Origin: CAYUAG01 sp046483025
GTDB taxonomy: Bacteria; Zhuqueibacterota; QNDG01; CAYUAG01
Assembly: GCA_046483025.1 (NCBI GenBank)
Contig: JAWODZ010000242.1
Coordinates: 1 to 11,640 of the forward strand
Length of the DNA stretch: 11,640 bases
Direction: 5' to 3'
In this document: one piece after another, positions 6,226 to 11,640 of the stretch
How positions within the stretch are numbered: position 1 is the first letter of the stretch
How the letters are laid out: the number at the start of each line of letters is the position of its first letter
Translations under genes and position numbers: made by a program
Notes under the pieces: generated by a model
Told to the model about the DNA's origin: nothing
The model's input: the letters and a program-made list of their open reading frames with translations, nothing else
Databases searched by the model: none

Positions 6226-6960
6226 TTACAGCCCCCGTACATGAATGAGATGATTTTTGTTGTAATATCGTACAGGCAGTTCTTTTTCCCGGATAAGGGT
6301 ATATTCAAAAACGGTTTTACAGTCCGTTCTCAGTTCATCATAAATTATCATTTTTGCCAGGAGCAGCTTGTTCTGGAATAATCGGTATTCTACATACTCG
6401 GCGGTTTTGAAATGTTTGCCCGAGATCAGATAAAACTCTGCCTTTATCGGTTGACAATTTTCCTGGCAAACATAGAGATTGATCTGGTGATAAGTAGATG
6501 ACTTCCGCTTTGCTTTCATCACTAATTTGTAACAATGCTTTTCCCCTAATCTGACTGTATCGCAATTTTCTATGCTGTAGTCTGCTTTAAATCCCACTTT
6601 GGCCACATCCCCGTTGGATGCCTGTCCCATCAGTCTCTGTATGGGAGTAATCCGTATCGGTCTTCTGGAACCGGGCAGCTGCACCCACATTTTCTCATCC
6701 ACATAGAGAATTTTCATGTCTTTATTTTTTCCTTCTTTCTCTATAACCAGACTCCTGTTCTCACCATTGATATAAGCATCAAAGACAGCAGACTCTTTGA
6801 CTGTGTTTCCTTCATAGGAAGTTAATTTTGTCCTGATCAAAAACTGTTGGTAGGGAACTCTGTAGTTATCGACCTTTTCAAGGATACTTTGCCCTTCTCC
6901 CTCTCCTGCATACATTACTCCAAAAAACATAACATTTAATAAGACTATTTTTTTTATCAT
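6226..6960 (-). CDS. LolA-like outer-membrane lipoprotein-sorting protein, 244 aa
   Basis: Probable periplasmic carrier with an unclosed beta-barrel fold that passes a lipidated or hydrophobic substrate from an inner-membrane ABC transporter to the outer membrane. A Sec signal (MIKKIVLLNVMFFGVMYA) is cleaved near residue 18; there is no lipobox cysteine. Family features: ILYVDEKMWVQLPGSRRPIR (about 83-102) followed by ITPIQRLMGQASNGDVA and KADY. Five cysteines, two in CQENC, could form disulfides after export. I start at ATG 6960, which has AAAGGAG six bases upstream; an upstream TTG at 6978 precedes that site and is rejected. It sits between ABC transporter genes and the barrel gene, supporting a shuttle role. 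Confidence 0.85.
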   Translation of the reverse strand: MIKKIVLLNVMFFGVMYAGEGEGQSILEKVDNYRVPYQQFLIRTKLTSYEGNTVKESAVFDAYINGENRSLVIEKEGKNKDMKILYVDEKMWVQLPGSRRPIRITPIQRLMGQASNGDVAKVGFKADYSIENCDTVRLGEKHCYKLVMKAKRKSSTYHQINLYVCQENCQPIKAEFYLISGKHFKTAEYVEYRLFQNKLLLAKMIIYDELRTDCKTVFEYTLIREKELPVRYYNKNHLIHVRGL

Positions 6961-7148
6961 GGTAGTCTCCTTTAGCAATTAGCTAGTTAGCCTTTAGCCT
7001 GTTGGTCTTCTGGAATTGGCTGGTTGGCTATTAGCATTTTACTATTCTCAATTTTTCATTTTTAATTTTTCAATTTGCATTTTATATTATTTATTATTGA
7101 GTATTATTTTTTCTTCATCTTTTTACTTTTTCCTTTATCCTTTTTCCT
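6961..7148. repeat. Low-complexity, degenerate-repeat gap inside the operon
   Basis: This 188-nt gap has no gene. On the minus strand it opens with a purine-rich run of AAAGGAAAAAGGAT/AAAGGAAAAAGTAAAAAG type, passes through an A/T stretch, and ends in imperfect GCTAA-based units (GCTAATAGCC, GGCTAAAGGCTAAC, AGCTAATTGCTAAAGG). The last unit supplies the Shine-Dalgarno of the LolA-like gene. Such gaps often arise by slippage. I see no convincing promoter or terminator, so the module may be transcribed through it. Confidence 0.5.
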
Positions 7149-8381
7149 TTAAACATGTCCCAAAGCATCCACAATTTTCATTCTGGTTACTCTGAATACC
7201 GGTGCCAGAGAAGAAAAAGTGGCAACTATAACCGTAACCAAAAAAATCTGAATGTAGAAATCAGCCTGGACGCGAATGGAAAGCGGATACCCTTCCGTAA
7301 AACCGGGTGGAGGTGATAGTACAATCTGAAAATGATTGATCATGATAGAACATCCCAGAGCAAACACGCAGCTTAAGAATCCACCGATTATACCTATCTG
7401 TAATCCTTCAAAGAAAAACATCTTCAGAGTTTGCCAGCGAGACGTTCCCAGAGAAAGCAGAGTTCCGATTTCCCGGGTTCGCTCCACAATGGACATTACT
7501 ACTGTATTGGAAGTGCTGAAGAATACAATAATGAACAGCACTAAAGAGAGAAATCCGGTAATCTGATGGTAAAACCGGCTCACCTGCCGGTAATAGGCAG
7601 CCTGCTGGTGCCATTTTTTGAGACTCACTGCATACCCCTGTTTTTCAGCACGATGGGAGATTCGATCATACATTTGATCTGTCTTTTCCGTGTCATCCAG
7701 GGTTACCAGCAATTTCTTTACTTTTTGACTGTTCAGGAGTATTTGAGCAGTTTTCAGGGGAATCATAAGCGCACGTTTATCATACTCTGCCATTCCACCG
7801 TTAAAAGTATCAACTACTCTCACATCCACAGCATTAAGAGCACCATCGGCAGTGGTAGACATCAGGGTCAGCCAGTCTCCCTTCTCGGCATCCAGGGAAG
7901 CAGCTAACCCTTGCCCTAAAATAATAATATCCGTATCCGGCTGATTGGCAATGAGGGAATCATAGTCCGCTCCTGAGTTGCCGAATAAATTTCTGAGTTT
8001 CTTTTCTTTGTTCGGTTCTACCCCTTTTCCCATAAAGGCTACTGATTTATCTCCGTTGGAAATCAATCCCATAAAATCAATGCGTGCCTGTACCAGCATT
8101 ACTTCCCTGTTTCGCATTAAATCATCACCGATCATTTCATAATTATCCAGTCCGTATTGGAGAATTGTTTCCTCCTCCTGCTGGAAATATTCCGGGTGGA
8201 ACAACTGCAGATGCCCGGTCTCGGAATGAATAGTACTCTCCCGCAGAGCCCATTCTATGTACACGGAATGACCGGTGGTGAGTAGCAGACAGCCAATACC
8301 AAAAGTAATGACCATTAAAGTGATCAGGGTTCTCCGCTTTTGTCGAAATAAACTTCTGAAGCCTAATTTCATAAATGTCAT
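7149..8381 (-). CDS. ABC transporter permease, MacB/FtsX (LolC/E-like) type, 410 aa
   Basis: Inner-membrane subunit pairing with the ATPase gene upstream. The topology is that of the family: basic N-terminus (LGFRSLFRQKRRT), TM1 at about 18-38, a large periplasmic MacB-type core domain (about 40-265), then three TM helices near 275-300, 325-350 and 375-400. The cytoplasmic coupling segment ERTREIGTLLSLGTSRWQ precedes TM3. Such permeases use ATP to push substrates (lipoproteins, peptides) out of the membrane or drive periplasmic partners rather than pump across the bilayer. Only one permease gene is present, so a homodimer is likely. ATG 8381 has GGAGG eight bases upstream and overlaps the ATPase stop by four bases (ATGA). 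Confidence 0.93.
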   Translation of the reverse strand: MTFMKLGFRSLFRQKRRTLITLMVITFGIGCLLLTTGHSVYIEWALRESTIHSETGHLQLFHPEYFQQEEETILQYGLDNYEMIGDDLMRNREVMLVQARIDFMGLISNGDKSVAFMGKGVEPNKEKKLRNLFGNSGADYDSLIANQPDTDIIILGQGLAASLDAEKGDWLTLMSTTADGALNAVDVRVVDTFNGGMAEYDKRALMIPLKTAQILLNSQKVKKLLVTLDDTEKTDQMYDRISHRAEKQGYAVSLKKWHQQAAYYRQVSRFYHQITGFLSLVLFIIVFFSTSNTVVMSIVERTREIGTLLSLGTSRWQTLKMFFFEGLQIGIIGGFLSCVFALGCSIMINHFQIVLSPPPGFTEGYPLSIRVQADFYIQIFLVTVIVATFSSLAPVFRVTRMKIVDALGHV

Positions 8382-9082
8382 GGTTCAACCCTCCTGTTTT
8401 TGCTGTCTACTATTTCCCCGTCCTGTAAAAACAGTATCTTTTGTCCCTGATCAATAATACCGGGATCATGGGAAGAAAAAATAAAGATAGCGCCTTCCTC
8501 CTGATTAAGCGTCTGCATGAGTTCTACAATCTCCCTGCCGGTTCTGGAATCCAGATTGGCAGTGGGTTCATCAGCTAATACAATATCCGGGGTTTTGACC
8601 ATAGCCCGGGCAATGGATACCCTTTGACGTTGGCCTCCGGAAAGTTCCCGGGGTTTGTGGTTTTTTCTGTCCCCCAATCCTACTTTATCCAGAACTTGTT
8701 CAACTCTTTTTTGTCTGGATTTTTTCTGTACTTTCTTTAATACCAGAGGATACTCCACATTTTCAAACACACTCATTACCGGAATCAGATTAAAGGTCTG
8801 AAAAATGTATCCCAGCCGGTCTCTGCGATAAGAGAAAAGTGAGTTCAAACTCACCGAGGATACCTTGTCAGTTCCAAACCAGACTTCACCCGAGGTGGGA
8901 TTGTCGATCAATCCAATGATATTCAGCAGAGTTGTTTTACCGCTTCCGGAAGAGCCGGCAATGACCAGAAAGTCTTGCTTTTCTATGGTAAGGCTGATAT
9001 TCCGGAGAGCAGGTATAGGAGTTTTACCTAAAAGATACTCTTTGGAAAGATGTTCAACTTTGATAAGGCAATTATTTTTCAC
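8378..9082 (-). CDS. ABC transporter ATP-binding protein, MacB/LolD type, 234 aa
   Basis: Cytoplasmic ATPase energising the downstream permease. All motifs are intact: Walker A GSSGSGKTT (43-51), Q-loop Q95, signature LSGGQ (147-151), Walker B VLADEP with catalytic E172, D-loop NLD, and H-loop H205. The N-terminus (LSKEYLLGKTPIPALRNISL) and overall length fit the MacB/LolD/FtsE group rather than importers. The start is GTG 9082, with AGGAG seven bases upstream; this codon lies 11 nt inside the end of the TPR gene, so the two are translationally coupled. Confidence 0.95.
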   Translation of the reverse strand: MKNNCLIKVEHLSKEYLLGKTPIPALRNISLTIEKQDFLVIAGSSGSGKTTLLNIIGLIDNPTSGEVWFGTDKVSSVSLNSLFSYRRDRLGYIFQTFNLIPVMSVFENVEYPLVLKKVQKKSRQKRVEQVLDKVGLGDRKNHKPRELSGGQRQRVSIARAMVKTPDIVLADEPTANLDSRTGREIVELMQTLNQEEGAIFIFSSHDPGIIDQGQKILFLQDGEIVDSKNRRVEP

Positions 9083-9755
9083 CGGTTTTCTCCTCTATTT
9101 TCTCCACATACTCTCTGGCAGCGGCAGCATAGTCAGAATCCGGATCGATTTCAATGGCGTTTGAAAACTTCTCCCGGGCTTGGGTATAATTCTCAGCTTT
9201 CCAGAGAGCCAAACCATAATTAAAATAGTAGGATAACCAGAAATTCCCTGTCAGATCTAATGGATGTTTTTTATGAATTTGTTGGATATGCTCGAAATCC
9301 TCCAGACCACACGGGAGACGATTGAATCTGGAAGGAAGAGAAACGGAATTAATTCCCCTGATCAGTCTCACTTCCGGATTGTCCGGCTCGAAATACACTG
9401 CTTTATCCATTCGGGCTATTCCTTTTTTTACATATTTCAATTTATTCCAGGGTAAGGATGCATCCCGGGCTTTCATGGTTAAAAGAGATCCGTAATACAC
9501 CAGGGCCAGTCCATGAGTAGAGTCGATGTGGAGTAATTGAGTAAGATATTCTTCTGCTTTTTTAACAGCTTGCTTGTGTTTCTGATTACCGCTCCTATCA
9601 TGATAGTATTTCCCCAGATTCAATAATATCTTTTCATTTTCCGGATCCTGTTTAAGCTGTTCTTCCCATCTCTCCACCTGGCCCATCACCAAATTGTTGG
9701 TTAAGCACATTTTTAAAATAAAAACAACTAAAAGTATACATTGTGTCTTGTTCAT
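9072..9755 (-). CDS. Secreted TPR-repeat protein, 227 aa
   Basis: First gene of the transport array. An N-terminal signal (MNKTQCILLVVFILKMCLTN, cleavage near residue 25, VMG-Q) indicates a periplasmic or membrane-anchored protein; C6 and C17 do not fit a lipobox. TPR-like helices follow, clearest at the N-terminus (WEEQLKQDPENEKILLNLGKYY) and C-terminus (NYTQAREKFSNAIEIDPDSD), with more degenerate ones between. It is probably a scaffold for the ABC/LolA partners, which is inferred from position only. I start at ATG 9755, with AAGGAG seven bases upstream; the frame is open back to a TTG at 9800, but that extension precedes the ribosome-binding site and would bury the signal peptide. Confidence 0.85.
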   Translation of the reverse strand: MNKTQCILLVVFILKMCLTNNLVMGQVERWEEQLKQDPENEKILLNLGKYYHDRSGNQKHKQAVKKAEEYLTQLLHIDSTHGLALVYYGSLLTMKARDASLPWNKLKYVKKGIARMDKAVYFEPDNPEVRLIRGINSVSLPSRFNRLPCGLEDFEHIQQIHKKHPLDLTGNFWLSYYFNYGLALWKAENYTQAREKFSNAIEIDPDSDYAAAAREYVEKIEEKTGEK

Positions 9756-9782
9756 AATTTTTCTCCTTTTTTTTATTTTTTG

Positions 9783-9827
9783 AACAATATCCAATAACAA
9801 TCCCGAATTCTCTTACAAGATACAATC
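9783..9827 (-). promoter_or_regulatory. Repeated ATTGT motifs upstream of the transport module
   Basis: On the minus strand, ATTGTT occurs at 9783-9788 and 9796-9801 (13 bp apart), and GATTGT appears again at 9822-9827. They lie 28-72 nt before the TPR start, in the 5' region of the array ending in a LytTR regulator. LytTR proteins bind short direct repeats, but the spacing and bases here match the usual consensus only loosely. Could be chance in A+T-rich DNA. Confidence 0.2.
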
Positions 9828-9956
9828 ATTACTCAAAAGACTTAGAAAAAAGCGATAAAACAGCAAAAATAGAGGATGAAACAGGTTATGTACTGATAAA
9901 ATAGAGACTACATTGATATGTTAAAAAATATTCCTAAAACTACGGGGAAAAAACAT

Positions 9957-9985
9957 TTGATTTTCTACCCACAGAGTGTTATTTT
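9957..9985 (+). promoter_or_regulatory. Candidate promoter for mutS
   Basis: TTGATT (9957-9962) and TATTTT (9980-9985) are separated by 17 bp and each match four of six consensus bases. The predicted start near 9992 would give a leader of about 35 nt. The Shine-Dalgarno before mutS is weak (AAAAG). The rest of the 271-nt divergent spacer (9756-10026) holds no gene I can support. Confidence 0.3.
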
Positions 9986-10026
9986 AAAAATACATTTAAT
10001 CATTTTGTATTCATCAAAAGTTACAT

Positions 10027-11550
10027 ATGGCTAAAACAACTAAAACAACCAAAAAAGATACTCCCTTAATGACCCAATACTATGCGGTCAAGAAAAAACA
10101 TAAAGATACCATTGTTTTTTTCCGAATGGGTGATTTTTATGAGATGTTCAATGAAGATGCTGTAACTGCATCCAAAGTACTGGGGATAACTCTTACTTCC
10201 CGCGGACATGGAAAAGCCGGAAATGTACCTCTGGCCGGTTTTCCCCACCATGCCCTGGAAGGCTACCTGGCCAAAATGATAAAAGCCGGATATAGAGTGG
10301 CAATTTGTGAACAGGTGGAAGATCCCAAAGAAGCTAAAGGCATTGTAAAACGGGAAGTAGTACAGATTGTTACTCCGGGCACAGTTACCTCTGAGAATAT
10401 TTTAGAATTAAAGCGTAATAATTATCTTTCTGCTCTGTGTAAAAAAAATGAAATCTGGGGTTTTGCTACTGCTGATGTTTCTACAGGAGAATTTTTGGTG
10501 ACTGAATGCAGTGAAAAGAAGCTTATAGATGAAATCGAATCAATCAGTCCTTCTGAAATTCTGATCCCGGTCGATCAGCAGGAACCCCTTAAACAAAAGT
10601 TAAAAGCCAATAATCTTCAGATTCTTCTGACTGGTCAGGATGATTGGATGTTTAACCGGGAATTCGGATATGAGATATTAACCAGACATTTTAGAACCGC
10701 TTCTCTGAAAGGTTTCGGATGTGAGAATCTGGATCAGGGAATATCTGCTGCTGGAGCAGTTCTGAACTACCTGGAAGATACTCAAAAAAGTGAACTCTCT
10801 CATATAACTGCTCTTAATTTATATACTGATGATGATTTCATGCATCTTGATGCTGCAACTCGCCGGAATTTAGAAATAACCGCCTCGATGATAGGAGGTG
10901 AGAAACAAGGTTCTCTACTTTCTATACTGGACCAGACTAAAACTCCCATGGGAGGCAGGACGTTGCTCTCCTGGCTCAATCGTCCTCTGAACCGTATTGA
11001 ACCAATGTGTACCAGACATAAAAGTGTTGAGGAACTCTACCTGGATAACCAACTGCGGGAAAATTTAATTTCAGCTCTCAAAAATATAAATGATCTGGAA
11101 CGACTTTTAACTAAAGTTGTTACTAACCGGGTACATCCAAAGGATATTAAAGGTCTGTCCAGCAGTCTTAAAATTATTCCTCAGATAAATAAAACTCTTG
11201 ACAATACATCATCTCAACTGTTGAGGGACATCAACACTGATCTTGATCCCTGTAAAAAATTGACCAATACTCTTGATCGGGCCTTAGTGGAAAATCCCCC
11301 TCATCAACTGATAAACGGAGGGATAATCAAAGAAGGATATAATGCTGAAGTTGACAAGTTAAGAGAAATTGCTTATTCAGGTAAAGACTGGATTGCCAAG
11401 CTGCAAACCAAAGAAAAAAAAGCAACCAACATATCTTCTCTCAAGATTGGATTTAACAAAGTATTCGGATATTATATCGAAGTAACTAAAACCCACCTCT
11501 CCAAAGTTCCGGAACATTATATACGTAAACAAACTCTGGTGGTATATTAG
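10027..11550 (+). CDS. mutS: DNA mismatch repair protein MutS, truncated after 507 residues
   Basis: Mismatch-recognition ATPase of methyl-independent or MutHLS repair. Domain I is intact, with GDFYEMF (35-41) providing the mismatch-wedging Phe37 and Glu39, followed by the conserved VPLAGFPHHALEGYLAKMI, AICEQVEDP and VTPGT blocks. Connector, lever and clamp regions follow, with TPMGGRTLLSWLNRPL and FGYYIEVTKTHL. The frame then reads YIRKQTLV-V-Y-stop, where MutS proteins continue KQTLxNAERF. The rest of the core and the whole ATPase/dimerisation domain are missing (family length about 800-880). No alternative frame after 11541 resumes MutS. ATG 10027 is the first Met, consistent with the family's short basic leader. 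As it stands the product should be unable to repair mismatches. Confidence 0.93.
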   Translation: MAKTTKTTKKDTPLMTQYYAVKKKHKDTIVFFRMGDFYEMFNEDAVTASKVLGITLTSRGHGKAGNVPLAGFPHHALEGYLAKMIKAGYRVAICEQVEDPKEAKGIVKREVVQIVTPGTVTSENILELKRNNYLSALCKKNEIWGFATADVSTGEFLVTECSEKKLIDEIESISPSEILIPVDQQEPLKQKLKANNLQILLTGQDDWMFNREFGYEILTRHFRTASLKGFGCENLDQGISAAGAVLNYLEDTQKSELSHITALNLYTDDDFMHLDAATRRNLEITASMIGGEKQGSLLSILDQTKTPMGGRTLLSWLNRPLNRIEPMCTRHKSVEELYLDNQLRENLISALKNINDLERLLTKVVTNRVHPKDIKGLSSSLKIIPQINKTLDNTSSQLLRDINTDLDPCKKLTNTLDRALVENPPHQLINGGIIKEGYNAEVDKLREIAYSGKDWIAKLQTKEKKATNISSLKIGFNKVFGYYIEVTKTHLSKVPEHYIRKQTLVVY

Positions 11551-11640
11551 AACTTAAATATAATAGTTTTGTAATATAAACATGTCTTATATTATTTTTT
11601 TGGAATTTTTTTATGTTTATATGTTACTTCTAAAATAATA
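11542..11640. mobile_element. Possible edge of an inserted element within mutS
   Basis: From 11542 the sequence changes abruptly to extremely A+T-rich DNA unrelated to MutS. It contains a perfect 8-bp inverted repeat, TAATATAA (11572-11579) and TTATATTA (11587-11594), followed by seven T, so it could act as a terminator. On the minus strand a frame open from the right edge ends at TAA 11592-11594 with a lysine-rich tail (KHKKIPKK). These features suit an insertion sequence with a minus-strand gene, but no transposase or terminal repeat can be identified in 99 nt; a contig-end artefact or rearrangement is also possible. Confidence 0.35.
11572..11601 (+). terminator. AT-rich hairpin with T tract
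   Basis: TAATATAA (11572-11579), a 7-nt loop and TTATATTA (11587-11594) are followed by TTTTTTT (11595-11601), the form of an intrinsic terminator, although the stem has no G-C pair and would be weak. It lies just after the premature mutS stop, in the foreign-looking segment. Confidence 0.35.

Noticed and set aside
7566..7907. 113-codon plus-strand ORF
   Set aside because: Antisense to the periplasmic domain of the permease, which is well supported.
9756..9800. 15-residue N-terminal extension of the TPR protein from TTG 9800
   Set aside because: It would place charged residues before the signal peptide, and the AAGGAG lies downstream of it, next to ATG 9755.
9989..10011. AATACA/TGTATT 6-bp inverted repeat before mutS as an operator
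   Set aside because: Short arms with an 11-nt A+T-rich loop are expected by chance.
11536..11560. Group II intron 5' end at the mutS break
   Set aside because: The junction reads GTGGTAT rather than the usual GUGYG, and no intron structure can be seen in the short remaining sequence.

Overview
The window comes from an A+T-rich Gram-negative bacterium. It encodes an outer-membrane beta-barrel protein and a LolA-like periplasmic protein. The MutS and PhoR/PhoB/PhoU sequences, and two palindromes resembling elements I recall from Bacteroidota-like genomes, suggest the FCB group (Bacteroidota, Ignavibacteriota, Marinimicrobia or relatives). That placement is inference. No rRNA, tRNA or CRISPR array is visible.

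Left part (1-2450): a phosphate-signalling locus. A PhoR-like sensor kinase runs off the left edge and is preceded by a PhoB-like response regulator, both on the minus strand. Diverging from them is phoU on the plus strand. The A+T-rich space between holds three TTCTAA hexamers spaced exactly 11 bp apart, as expected of a Pho box, and a perfect 14-bp AT-rich hairpin in the likely phoU leader. A perfect 16-bp palindrome follows phoU.

Middle left (2450-3080): a small membrane protein of unknown function with an uncertain 5' end, then a second dispersed-repeat-like palindrome.

Middle (3083-9755): a minus-strand array that reads as one module. In transcription order it holds a secreted TPR protein, an ABC ATPase, a MacB/FtsX-type permease, a LolA-like outer-membrane lipoprotein-sorting protein, an outer-membrane beta-barrel protein, a LytS-type membrane histidine kinase and a LytTR response regulator. 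Genes are joined by an 11-nt overlap, two 4-nt ATGA overlaps and a 3-nt gap. The exceptions are a 188-nt repeat-rich gap between permease and LolA-like genes, and an 87-nt gap between kinase and regulator. The 87-nt gap contains an unannotated 22-codon ORF with its own Shine-Dalgarno. The layout suggests an envelope transport or lipoprotein-trafficking system with built-in two-component control; its substrate cannot be read from sequence.

Right end (10027-11640): mutS on the plus strand, divergent from the module. Its frame is intact through the lever/clamp region, then stops abruptly after the conserved KQTLV, where very A+T-rich, unrelated sequence begins. The ATPase half is missing, which suggests an insertion or rearrangement whose other end lies outside the window.
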